A stretch of DNA of 49,906 bases from the NCBI GenBank assembly GCA_946541955.1, contig CAMNJZ010000006.1:1-49906 (forward strand), read 5' to 3'. The notes beneath the pieces were generated by a model that worked only from the letters and a program-made list of their open reading frames with translations, was not told where the DNA came from and ran no database searches. The DNA comes from an uncultured Lachnospiraceae bacterium (GTDB taxonomy: Bacteria > Bacillota > Clostridia > Lachnospirales > Lachnospiraceae). The translations under genes were made by a program, and so were the position numbers. Positions 35,574 through 43,410 of this stretch are shown one piece after another (position 1 is the first letter of the stretch; each line of letters starts with the position of its first letter).

Positions 35574-36803
35574 TCAGGGTCTCTTGCTTCCGCAGTTGGG
35601 GCAGAACTTGCCGGTCAGGTCTGCTGTGCCGCAGACAGGGCAGGTCCAGGGGCCGTCGGCCGGTCTGGGGGTTCCGCACTCGCCGCAGAACTTGCCGGTC
35701 AGGCCTGTGGTGCCGCAGTTGGGGCAGGTCCATGCGCCGGCAGGCTGCATCTGCGGCGCTGCCTGCTGGGGTGCCTGCTGAGGAGCCTGCTGGGCTGCCT
35801 GCTGCTGGGCCGCTACATTAAAGAGGCCTGCTGCGTTCATGCCGCCGGCGTTCTGAGCCATGTTGAGGCCTGCAAAGCCCATCATGGCGCCGTTGGGATT
35901 CTTGGCTGCATCCTGCATAGCCTGGGCATAGGCCTGGGCGGTGGCGCCTGCTGCATACTGGGCATTGCCGTAAACAGCGGTCTTCTGCAGCTCCTTGATC
36001 ATCTTCTCGTCTTCTTCGGGAGCCTTGACAGAGTTGACGCCGAAGGTAACGATCTCGATACCATAGGTCTTGCCCCAGCTCTCAGACAGAAGGTCGTTGA
36101 GGATCCTGCTCAGGTCATCTGCATGGCCGGGCAGAGCGGAGTAACGAATGCCCATCTCAGAGATCTGTGCGAAGGCAGGCTGCAGCTGTGTCAGCAGCTC
36201 GCTCTTGAGCTGGGAAGCGATCTGGTCCTTGGTGTAGACGCTGGATACGTTGCCGGAGATATTCTTATAGAAAAGGATGGGGTCTTTCATGCGGAAGGAA
36301 TACTCACCGAAGCACTTGATGGTGATATCCACGTCCAGACCGATGTTCCTGTCGACAACGCGGAAGGGAACCGGTGATGCGGTGCCGTACTTGTTGCCGA
36401 TGATGTCCTTGATGTTGAAGTAATAGATCCTCTGGTCCTTGGAAGGAATGCCGCCGTATTTGAAGCGCTCAAAGGTCTCCTTGATGCTGGCGCCCAGACC
36501 GCCGGAGAAGATGCTGGGGGAAGAAGAAGCATCATACTTGAAGGCACCGGGTTCTGCACAGACGTCGACAACGGCGCCCTGGTCCACGATGATGGCGCAC
36601 TGGCCTTCATTGACAACGATGGTGGAGCCGCTGGTGATGATGTTGTCTGCACCTCCGCGGTTCAAGAGTCCGCTCTTGCCGGTGTGATGCTCACCCTTTT
36701 TGACCAGGATATCATTTCCCAGGTCATTGCAGTAGAAATACTCAAGCCACTGGTCTCCCAGGACTGAAGCGATGGACGCGCCTGCTGCCATTACAAATCC
36801 CAT
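35574..36803 (-). CDS. SPFH/Band-7 domain protein with double zinc ribbon
   Basis: 409 residues, with ACAGGAGGTATATT before the ATG. The first 300 residues resemble the SPFH family of YdjI type, with segments such as VNEGQCAIIVDQGAVVD, YYFNIKDIIGNKYGT and YGIEIVTFGVNSVKAPEED. An Ala/Gln/Pro-rich linker follows, then two zinc ribbons (CPNC...CGEC and CPVC...CPNC). SPFH proteins organise membrane microdomains, and Bacillus YdjI belongs to a membrane stress system. The role here is not proven. Confidence 0.85.
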   Translation of the reverse strand: MGFVMAAGASIASVLGDQWLEYFYCNDLGNDILVKKGEHHTGKSGLLNRGGADNIITSGSTIVVNEGQCAIIVDQGAVVDVCAEPGAFKYDASSSPSIFSGGLGASIKETFERFKYGGIPSKDQRIYYFNIKDIIGNKYGTASPVPFRVVDRNIGLDVDITIKCFGEYSFRMKDPILFYKNISGNVSSVYTKDQIASQLKSELLTQLQPAFAQISEMGIRYSALPGHADDLSRILNDLLSESWGKTYGIEIVTFGVNSVKAPEEDEKMIKELQKTAVYGNAQYAAGATAQAYAQAMQDAAKNPNGAMMGFAGLNMAQNAGGMNAAGLFNVAAQQQAAQQAPQQAPQQAAPQMQPAGAWTCPNCGTTGLTGKFCGECGTPRPADGPWTCPVCGTADLTGKFCPNCGSKRP

Positions 36804-36878
36804 AATATACCTCCTGTATCATTACTTGCTTTTGCAGTTCGGTTCAAAGATACATATGCGGAAAAACCCACACATTTG

Positions 36879-36887
36879 ATTATAGCA
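36879..36887 (-). promoter_or_regulatory. Extended -10 promoter of the SPFH gene
   Basis: Minus-strand TGCTATAAT, an extended -10 that can work without a good -35, about 80 bases upstream of the SPFH gene start. Confidence 0.6.
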
Positions 36888-36960
36888 TAGATTGAATTGT
36901 CAGACCATTGAAAAATAGCCGGCCTAATTCACAGACTTTGTTTTCCCTTTCCGCCATCCT

Positions 36961-37137
36961 TTACATCTGGTGCCGGACCACCGCATATTCGTCGCCGTTG
37001 CGGTAGTAGGGACAGTGCTGATGCCGGTCCTGGAGGAACCTGGCATATTCGTCCTCGTCCATGTCTATGTCGCAGAGATATTCCTCATAGTCTTCATCGT
37101 AGACATAAAAGGCGCAGCTGTCACAGTCGTTTCCCAT
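36961..37137 (-). CDS. Small acidic CxxC protein, DUF6472-like
   Basis: 58 residues from the ATG at 37137, with GAGGTG upstream; an earlier in-frame start lacks a ribosome site. It has CDSC near the start, a run of Asp, Glu and Tyr (VYDEDYEEYLCDIDMDEDEY), a later HCPYYRNGDEY and the end VVRHQM. The four cysteines could bind one metal ion. This pattern resembles the DUF6472 family of Clostridia, whose function is unknown. It lies between an S41 protease gene and the SPFH gene. Confidence 0.8.
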   Translation of the reverse strand: MGNDCDSCAFYVYDEDYEEYLCDIDMDEDEYARFLQDRHQHCPYYRNGDEYAVVRHQM

Positions 37138-37196
37138 GTTCACCTCGTCTAAAAACACTATAGCGCCGGGCGGGGCCTTTGTCCCGCCGCCTGCTG

Positions 37197-38516
37197 TTAA
37201 TCCAAAAGCGCCGCATTCTGGTCCTGGGCCGGGGCCTCATAGGTCCCGTTCAGATAGTCCAGGGCGTCCCGAAGCTGGCTGTCAGTTTTATCCCTGGTAT
37301 AAAGCTCCTCGTCCAGCTCGGTCAGGATGTCCGGGGTGATCCCCTTCTCGTTGATGTCCTGGCCGCCCCGGGTGAAGTACTTGCCGATGGTCAGCTTCAT
37401 GCCGGACCCGTCCTGGAGGGAGTAAACGGTCTGGACCACCCCCTTGCCGAAGGTCTGGGTCCCCATAATGGTGCCGATGCCTGCGTCCTGGATGGCCCCG
37501 CTGAGGATCTCGGAGGCCGAAGCCGTATAGCCGTTGACCAGGACCACCAGAGGATAGTCAAAGTCCGCGCCCTTGCACTCATAGTCCAGGCGTCCCTTTT
37601 CCTTGCTCTCCATGTAGAAGACCAGGCCCTTGGGCAGGATCTGGTCCGCCACGCCCACAACGGCGTAGACAGTCCCGCCGGGATTGCCCCGCAGGTCCAG
37701 GATCATTCTTTCCATGCCGTCTGCCTTCAGCTCCTCCAGGGCCCTGGTGAACTGGTCCGCCGTGGTATTGGAGAACTGGCTGATCCCCAGAAGGCCTGTC
37801 TTTCCATCCTCCAGCATTTCCCAGGTCACGGTGGGCACATCCAGCTCCTGCCGGACCACGTCCACCTCCAGAAAATCGCCGTTCCGGAGCATCTTCAGAT
37901 GGACGGAGCTTCCGGCCTCACCCCTTACCCGGGAGGCCACCTCTTCTGTCGACATGGAATAAACATCGACTCCGTCCACCTCGTAGAAGTAGTCGCCGTT
38001 CTGGAGGCCTGCCTTGCTGGCGGGGCTTTCGTTGAAGACTCCTGTGATCATGGGGGCCCCGTTCTCAGGGTCCATGCCTATGTAGGCGCCGATGCCGGAG
38101 AAGGATCCGGACATCTCACTGTTGAAGGCCGCATATTCCTCGGCGGTATAGTATTCGGAATAGGGATCCTCCAGAGACTCCAGAAGGCCCTTGTAGAGGC
38201 CTGTGGACCGCTCTTCCTCCGACACCTCCTCCGACTTGTAGTAATAGCTGTCGATATATTGTTCCAGAAGACGGATCTTTTCCTCCCGGGCCGCATCGGT
38301 ATCTGTGGCTGCAGGGGCTGAGATTCCCTGGGCATTTGCCTCCTGGAGCTTTCCGGCCCGCAGGACGGTCCTGACATTCAGAGCCGTCAGCAGGAGGGCC
38401 ACCAGGGCGGCCACGATCAGGCCTATGGTCAGCCCCCTGTAAAAGCCTTCCTTTTCCTCCGCCTTCCGGGGAGATTCCTTTTCTTCCAGATCGTAGTAAT
38501 GATTTGAATCGCTCAT
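37197..38516 (-). CDS. S41-family C-terminal processing protease
   Basis: 439 residues. A cytosolic N-terminus is followed by one membrane anchor (about 29-48), and the rest lies outside the cell. A PDZ domain (about 138-210, GIGAYIGMD ... AGLQNGDYFYEVDGVDV) precedes the peptidase core. The core has DLRGNPGG, the serine motif NGYTASASEILSG at about 329-340 and the lysine in TFGKG at about 358. CtpA/CtpB-type enzymes cleave exported proteins. It lies 10 bases after ftsX and is probably cotranscribed with ftsEX, as is common in Gram-positive bacteria. Confidence 0.93.
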   Translation of the reverse strand: MSDSNHYYDLEEKESPRKAEEKEGFYRGLTIGLIVAALVALLLTALNVRTVLRAGKLQEANAQGISAPAATDTDAAREEKIRLLEQYIDSYYYKSEEVSEEERSTGLYKGLLESLEDPYSEYYTAEEYAAFNSEMSGSFSGIGAYIGMDPENGAPMITGVFNESPASKAGLQNGDYFYEVDGVDVYSMSTEEVASRVRGEAGSSVHLKMLRNGDFLEVDVVRQELDVPTVTWEMLEDGKTGLLGISQFSNTTADQFTRALEELKADGMERMILDLRGNPGGTVYAVVGVADQILPKGLVFYMESKEKGRLDYECKGADFDYPLVVLVNGYTASASEILSGAIQDAGIGTIMGTQTFGKGVVQTVYSLQDGSGMKLTIGKYFTRGGQDINEKGITPDILTELDEELYTRDKTDSQLRDALDYLNGTYEAPAQDQNAALLD

Positions 38517-38526
38517 TTTCCCTGCC

Positions 38527-39417
38527 TCATACCTTTAAATGCTTTCTTACCGTCAGAATGCTGCCCAGAAGGCCTATGCCCATGCCCAGTCCCAGAGAGA
38601 CGGGGACCAGGGTCTGAAAGATGGTCTCCGCCGGCAGAAACCGCATCAGGGAGTAGACCAGGGTAAAGTGCTGACCGATATAGAGGATGGCCCTGTCATA
38701 GACAAGCCAGACGATCCCCAGAGGGATCGCCGCCCCCACAAGACCGATCAGAAGGCCCTCCACCACATAGGGTCCCCGGACAAAGAAGTCCGAAGCGCCG
38801 ATGTATTTGAGGATCTCGATCTCCTCCTTGCGGGAAGCGATGCCCACCGTAATGGTCATGCTGATCAGGAAGGCGGAGACCGCCAGCAAAATGACGATGA
38901 TGATGGTGGAGGACAGGGTCAGAAGGGATGCGACCCCAAAGAGGCCCTCCGCCGCCGCATCGGAATATTTGACGCTGCGGACAATGGTCTGGTTCTCGAT
39001 ATAGGCCACCAGGTCCTTCTGCTGTCCCACGTCCTCCATGTAGATCCGGAGGTTGGCGGAATCCTTGAGGGGATTGCTGTTAAAGCTTTCTCCCCCGTCT
39101 CCCAGGTAGGACTCGCTGAAGTCGGCCCAGGCGTCCTCGGCCGAAATGTATTCGACCCGGGCCACCTCGGTCCGTTTTTCCAGATTTCCCTTGAGGGCCA
39201 GGATTTCCTCCTCCTCGGTTCCTCCTTCAAAGAATACGATCACACTGACGTCGCCCTGGGCGGATCGGACCGTTTCCTGCAGGTCCATCAGGATGGTATA
39301 GAACATTCCGAAGAGGAAGAGACAGACCGATACCGTCAGGATCGAGGCCAGGGAGTACCATTTGTTTCTGAACAGGTGGCCGAAGCCGCCGCCAATTGCA
39401 TTTCCCATACCCGTCAC
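38527..39417 (-). CDS. ftsX: Cell division protein FtsX
   Basis: 296 residues with four membrane helices (about 23-47, 163-190, 210-240 and 262-288). A large extracellular loop lies between the first and second. With FtsE it forms an ABC-type complex that activates peptidoglycan hydrolases outside the cell. Its ATG overlaps the ftsE stop by 4 bases, so the two are translationally coupled. Confidence 0.94.
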   Translation of the reverse strand: MTGMGNAIGGGFGHLFRNKWYSLASILTVSVCLFLFGMFYTILMDLQETVRSAQGDVSVIVFFEGGTEEEEILALKGNLEKRTEVARVEYISAEDAWADFSESYLGDGGESFNSNPLKDSANLRIYMEDVGQQKDLVAYIENQTIVRSVKYSDAAAEGLFGVASLLTLSSTIIIVILLAVSAFLISMTITVGIASRKEEIEILKYIGASDFFVRGPYVVEGLLIGLVGAAIPLGIVWLVYDRAILYIGQHFTLVYSLMRFLPAETIFQTLVPVSLGLGMGIGLLGSILTVRKHLKV

Positions 39418-40148
39418 CTCTCTTTCAGGGACGGCAGTTTTTCGTCCCGGATGATCATGCCCCGTTTCATGGTGATCACTCTTTTGGCCATTTTTTCGAC
39501 GATCTCACGGTTATGGGTCACGACGACCACGGTGGTGCCGGCCTGGTTGGCCGCTTCCAGAAGGTCCATGATCTCCCAGGCGCTGTCGGCGTCCAGGTTG
39601 CCGGTGGGTTCGTCCGCCAGAATGATCTCGGGATGGTTGACCAGGGCCCTGGCCAGGGCAGCTTTCTGCTGCTCACCGCCCGAGAGCTGGCCGGGCCTTG
39701 CGGTCTTTCTGTCCAGAAGGCCCACCTGATTGAGGACCTCCTCCACCCGGGGTCTGACCGTGGCCGCAGGGGCGCCCACGGCCCGCATGGCCAGGGCCAC
39801 ATTGTCATAGATGGTCCGGTCCCTCAGGAGACGGAAATCCTGAAAGACGATGCCCAGACGGCGGCGGAGCCTGCTGATCCTGCCGCGGCGGATCCTGGTC
39901 AGATCCTGGTCCAGGACCCTGACCGTGCCCTTGTCAGCAGAAAGCTCCCTGGTCAGGAGCCGGATCAGGGTGGTCTTGCCGCTGCCGGAGCTCCCTGTCA
40001 CAAAGACAAATTCCCCGGCCTCAATGGAGAGAGAGATGCCTGAAAGGGCAGGCACCTGGTCTGCGGCGTCATATTTTTTTGTTACGTTCTCAAGAAAAAT
40101 CACACTGCCGGAAGCGGCAGTGTGATTCGTGGTTTGGTTTCCCAGCAT
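39414..40148 (-). CDS. ftsE: Cell division ATP-binding protein FtsE
   Basis: 244 residues. Walker A is [10 protein letters not shown], the ABC signature [15 protein letters not shown], Walker [13 protein letters not shown], and the H-loop VVVTHNREI. The ATG at 40148 has AAGGG 8 bases upstream. This adds about 16 residues before the usual ABC start ([13 protein letters not shown]). A perfect intrinsic terminator hairpin lies within these first codons (40095-40127). A GTG start just before IFLENV is possible but has no clear ribosome site. Confidence 0.94.
   Translation of the reverse strand: MLGNQTTNHTAASGSVIFLENVTKKYDAADQVPALSGISLSIEAGEFVFVTGSSGSGKTTLIRLLTRELSADKGTVRVLDQDLTRIRRGRISRLRRRLGIVFQDFRLLRDRTIYDNVALAMRAVGAPAATVRPRVEEVLNQVGLLDRKTARPGQLSGGEQQKAALARALVNHPEIILADEPTGNLDADSAWEIMDLLEAANQAGTTVVVVTHNREIVEKMAKRVITMKRGMIIRDEKLPSLKER
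40095..40127 (-). terminator. Intrinsic terminator inside the start of ftsE
   Basis: Minus strand: perfect 13-bp stem (AATCACACTGCCG, 40115-40127 with 40098-40110), CTTC loop, then a T-rich end. It lies 22-54 bases into the ftsE reading frame and 35 bases past the stop of the upstream regulator gene. It probably ends that transcript unless ribosomes on ftsE disrupt it. Confidence 0.85.
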
Positions 40149-40161
40149 AATTCTGCCCTTG

Positions 40162-41250
40162 TTAAAAGTCGTACTGCTCCATATAGCGCATGTACTTGAC
40201 GACCATCAGGGCGATCTTGAAAGTAATGGCATCTTCAAACACGCGAAGATCCAGTCCGGTGCTCTTCTGCAGCTTGTCAAGACGGTAGACCAGGGTGTTC
40301 CTGTGGATGAAGAGCTGTCTGGACGTCTCGGAGACATTCAGGCTGTTCTCAAAGAACTTGTTGATCGTGGTCAGGGTCTCCTGGTCGAATTCATCAGGGC
40401 TCTTCCCCTTGAAGATCTCGCGGATGAACATCTTACAGAGCGGGATGGGAAGCTGATAGATCAGCCGGCCGATGCCCAGCTCGTTATAAGCGATCACACT
40501 GCGGTCCTCGAAGAAGATCTTACTGACATCCAGGGCCATCTTGGCTTCCTTATAAGAGCGGCTTACTTCCTTGATCTCGGACACCACCGTACCATAGGCG
40601 ATACGGACGTCCGTCAGGCCCATCCTGTGCAGGTAGGCCTCGACCCCGGCAGCCATTTTGTCGATATCCTTCTGTTTGCTGCCATCGGACAGATCCCGTA
40701 CGATGACAACATTGTTTTCGTCCACTGCGGTCACAAAGTCGGAGGCGGCGGTGCCGACATACTCCTGGATCAGCTCCAGGACATTCTTCTCCTTGTCCTG
40801 GCCGGCCTCAATGATGAGGACGACCCTCTGGGTATCCGCAGCAATATGCAGCTTCTTGGCTCTTCCATAGATATCCACCAGAAGGAGATTGTCCAGGAGG
40901 AGATTCTTCATGAAGCTGTCCTTGTCATAACGTTCCTTGAAGGCCGCCATCAGGCCCTTGAGCTGGAACGCAGCCATTCTGCCGACCAGCAGGGTATTGT
41001 CGGTGTCTCCGTAGACCACGATTACATACTCCAGCTGCTGCTCGTCAAAGACCTTGAAGAACTGGAACGGACCTGCCGACTGAGAGTCCGCAGGAGACAG
41101 CGCAAAATCCGGAATAGCTCCGGAAGCATCCGCAAATACAGGGGCAGTTACAGCCACTTCTCTCCCGTCAGCGTCCATAATTCCAAATTCCAGATGAGAA
41201 ATTTCTTTCAGTCCCTCAAGCGTGTTCTGTAGTACCTGGTTCGAAATCAT
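40162..41250 (-). CDS. PucR/CdaR-type transcriptional regulator
   Basis: 362 residues. The C-terminal HTH of the PucR family is clear (LNVSETSRQLFIHRNTLVYRLDKLQKSTGLDL). The middle contains a GGDEF-like linker region typical of the CdaR group (VVLIIEAGQD ... VRIAYGTVVSEIKEVSRSYKEA). The N-terminal part is probably the effector-binding domain. These proteins regulate sugar-diacid or other metabolite genes. The target here is unknown. The gene is followed by a terminator inside ftsE. Confidence 0.85.
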   Translation of the reverse strand: MISNQVLQNTLEGLKEISHLEFGIMDADGREVAVTAPVFADASGAIPDFALSPADSQSAGPFQFFKVFDEQQLEYVIVVYGDTDNTLLVGRMAAFQLKGLMAAFKERYDKDSFMKNLLLDNLLLVDIYGRAKKLHIAADTQRVVLIIEAGQDKEKNVLELIQEYVGTAASDFVTAVDENNVVIVRDLSDGSKQKDIDKMAAGVEAYLHRMGLTDVRIAYGTVVSEIKEVSRSYKEAKMALDVSKIFFEDRSVIAYNELGIGRLIYQLPIPLCKMFIREIFKGKSPDEFDQETLTTINKFFENSLNVSETSRQLFIHRNTLVYRLDKLQKSTGLDLRVFEDAITFKIALMVVKYMRYMEQYDF

Positions 41251-41357
41251 ACACTTCCACTCTTTCCTTAGTAACTATTACCCTATTCTCTATCTGCTGT
41301 CTGTGCAAATCCACAAGAAGCATTTTTCCCTTCTTACATTTTAATGCATATAGACAG

Positions 41358-41384
41358 AAAAATCCATAAAAACAGCGGATTTTT
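41358..41384 (-). terminator. AT-rich terminator-like hairpin after the CvfB-like gene
   Basis: Minus strand: AAAAATCC stem (41358-41365 with 41377-41384), with a T-rich 3' arm. It is weak because the stem is short and AT-rich. It lies about 40 bases past the stop. Confidence 0.5.
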
Positions 41385-41421
41385 TTGGTCATAATTACAA
41401 AGAGCTTTGTTTAAGATTTCC

Positions 41422-42279
41422 TCAGGCTTCCTTTCCTCCTTCTCCCGTCAGGACAATGCGGTCTTCTTCGATCCGAATCCTTCCGGCCTTGTAGAGCCTG
41501 CCGATGGCCCGTTTGAATTCATTCTTGCTCATCTGCATCTGTTCGCGGATCTCCTCCGGCGAGGATTTGTCGCAGAGCATGAGGGTTCCTCCCTCCAGAG
41601 CCAGCTTTGCCAGGATCTTTTCTCCGTCCCGGTCCATCTGCAGATAGGTTTTCTCCCGGATGCTCAGATCCAGCTTGCCGTCAGGCTTGACCTGGGTCAC
41701 TCTGGCGGAGATGGTCTCGCCGATCCGGATGTCATGGACCAGCTCCTTTTTGGGGATCAGGCCCGAATAGATGGAATCCACGGCCACGAAGGTCCCGAAA
41801 TTCTTACTGGTCTCATAGACGACGCCGGTGACCTGGTCTCCGGCCCTGTAGGGTGAGTCTGTCCGCAGATAGGGATAGACATTCATGGTGGCGCAGAGTC
41901 TTTCGCTCTTGTCAATGTATACGGCCACCAGGACCTCCTGTCCCTCCCGGACCCTGGTCTTTGGCTGCTCCCTGAAGGGCAGGAGCAGGTCCTTGTCCAG
42001 GCCCCAGTCCAGAAAGGCTCCGATCTTGCCGACCGCCGCCACATTCAGCCATCCCACCTGGCCCAGGGTCAGTCTGGGGGTCTTGCTGGTGGCGATCAGT
42101 CTGTCGCCGGAATCCTTGTACAGAAAGACTTCCAGGCTGTCCCCCACCTTTGTGCCCTCGGGCACCTGGGAGCCGGGCAGCAGGACTCTCTCGTCATCGC
42201 CCTTCTTTTCTGCCAGGTATACGCCGAATTCGACCTTCTTATCTACCAGAAGCGTCTGTTTTTCTCCAAGTTTAAACAT
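41422..42279 (-). CDS. CvfB-family S1-domain RNA-binding protein
   Basis: 285 residues. It has S1-like beta-barrel segments: VGWLNVAAVGKIGAFLDWGLDKDLLLP, GVVYETSKNFGTFVAVDSIYSGLIP and a first partial one near residue 10-60. A winged-helix-like C-terminal domain follows (SPEEIREQMQMSKNEFKRAIG). CvfB (YitL) proteins bind RNA and affect virulence-factor expression in staphylococci. The thioesterase gene lies 26 bases upstream, probably in the same operon. Confidence 0.9.
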   Translation of the reverse strand: MFKLGEKQTLLVDKKVEFGVYLAEKKGDDERVLLPGSQVPEGTKVGDSLEVFLYKDSGDRLIATSKTPRLTLGQVGWLNVAAVGKIGAFLDWGLDKDLLLPFREQPKTRVREGQEVLVAVYIDKSERLCATMNVYPYLRTDSPYRAGDQVTGVVYETSKNFGTFVAVDSIYSGLIPKKELVHDIRIGETISARVTQVKPDGKLDLSIREKTYLQMDRDGEKILAKLALEGGTLMLCDKSSPEEIREQMQMSKNEFKRAIGRLYKAGRIRIEEDRIVLTGEGGKEA

Positions 42280-42305
42280 AGTGTCCTTTCATTTCCTTAT
42301 TAAAG

Positions 42306-43028
42306 TCATACCGTCACTTCTGTCACGCAGAAGGCTTTTCCATCCCTGTCGCGCAGGGAGACCAGCCAGGTCCCCTGCCGGGTCTCATATACCAGAGGCT
42401 CCATGACGTCTCCCAGATGGGCCTGCTTCTGATAGGAGACCCGCAGACGGGAGATGGCAAGGCCCTCGGGCAGGGCGCTCAGCGCCAGTCTGACATACTG
42501 CACATTGTTGACATGGTGGTTGGTGTCCAGATGGTGCTCCTGGACCGTCACCGGACTTCCCTCCCTGAGGGAAAGGATCTCCTCCCCTTCGGGAAATTTG
42601 ATCTTGCGGGGAGTATATTCCATTTCAAAGGGTTCGTAGAGGGTATATTTCTCGTAGAACTCGGGCAGGATCCGGGCCGGAATCATTTTCTTCATATTAT
42701 AGAGGGACCAGACCGAGTTGGCATTGACCAGGCGCTCGCCCTCTGCGGTTTCCATCATGAAGTTTCGAAGGCCCATAAAGCCCTTGAGCTGGTAGGGGGA
42801 GGTGCCGATCACAACCCTTTCGCCCAGCCTGGGATAGCGTTTTACATCGATCTGCCAGAAGTTGACGATCCAGGCCAGGTCCAGCTGCCCCAGGCGGCTG
42901 ATGCCGATCCCCAGGTCCTCGGACTGGAAGGTGGAACAGTCCTGAAAATAATCGATCAGGCCCTCCATGGTCAGATACTGGTCTTCGTTAATCTCGCTGT
43001 AACGGATTCTGCTGTCAAAGGTATACAT
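42306..43028 (-). CDS. Acyl-ACP thioesterase
   Basis: 240 residues, with GGGGTGAAAG before the ATG. It releases fatty acids from acyl carrier protein. Two hot-dog domains are visible: the first has SEINEDQYLTMEGLIDYFQDCS and GTSPYQLKGFMGLRNFMM, and the second carries the family motif HHLDTNHHVNNVQYVRLA with Asp, Asn and His of the active site. Bacterial members are common in anaerobic Clostridia. It is divergent from the agcS gene, with 382 bases between them. Confidence 0.92.
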   Translation of the reverse strand: MYTFDSRIRYSEINEDQYLTMEGLIDYFQDCSTFQSEDLGIGISRLGQLDLAWIVNFWQIDVKRYPRLGERVVIGTSPYQLKGFMGLRNFMMETAEGERLVNANSVWSLYNMKKMIPARILPEFYEKYTLYEPFEMEYTPRKIKFPEGEEILSLREGSPVTVQEHHLDTNHHVNNVQYVRLALSALPEGLAISRLRVSYQKQAHLGDVMEPLVYETRQGTWLVSLRDRDGKAFCVTEVTV

Positions 43029-43186
43029 CTTTCACCCCATATAACGACAATTTCAGTCAGTATCATATATTAGCATTCTTTCAAGACCTGTGTCCATACA
43101 TCTTTGTTAACACTCTTCCTGTCCTCCTGTAGTCCCTCCTGTAAGTAGATTTTTTGGCGTATTTCTGTTTATGCGCGAATATTTTC

Positions 43187-43195
43187 TGTTATAAT
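43187..43195 (+). promoter_or_regulatory. Extended -10 promoter of agcS
   Basis: TGTTATAAT, an extended -10 element, with a weak GTTTAT at 17 bases upstream. It lies 216 bases upstream of the agcS ATG. Confidence 0.65.
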
Positions 43196-43328
43196 CACTT
43201 TATGCAGGAGTTATTCCTTTCACCGCCGGCTTTCCCCGCCAAAAAATGCAATTTCTTCGGTTTGCGGGTCCCGGCAAGGTATGTTAGTATCGGGGCTGTA
43301 TACAAAAGTCCGACCGGCAGGCAACGAT

Positions 43329-43355
43329 GCATGTACTTAGGTCCATGCTTTTTTT
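43329..43355 (+). terminator. First terminator-like hairpin of the agcS leader
   Basis: GCATG(T)AC-TTAG-GT(C)CATGC, 43329-43348, with one internal mismatch, followed by exactly seven T (43349-43355). It lies 55 bases before the agcS ATG, so it would stop transcription before the gene. Confidence 0.7.
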
Positions 43356-43370
43356 ATGGCCGTGGGACTT

Positions 43371-43395
43371 TGGCGCTTCAGCGCGCCAGCTTTTT
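43371..43395 (+). terminator. Second terminator-like hairpin of the agcS leader
   Basis: TGGCGC (43371-43376) with GCGCCA (43383-43388), then GC and five T (43391-43395), just before the agcS ribosome site. It may also shield the ribosome site. Confidence 0.6.
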
Positions 43396-43410
43396 GCTGT
43401 GGAGGTATTT

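Larger units (their letters stand above)
43029..43410 (+). promoter_or_regulatory. Promoter and structured leader of agcS
   Basis: 382 bases between the divergent thioesterase and agcS genes. From an extended -10 at 43187-43195 the leader would be about 209 bases. Two nested helices (GCCGG 43225-43229 with CCGGC 43271-43275, and CCCGC 43235-43239 with GCGGG 43264-43268) are followed by two terminator-like hairpins. AAAGTCC at 43305-43311 can pair with GGACTTT at 43365-43371. This competes with or bridges them. No known riboswitch class was recognised. The left part (43029-43186) shows no feature I can name. Confidence 0.6.
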
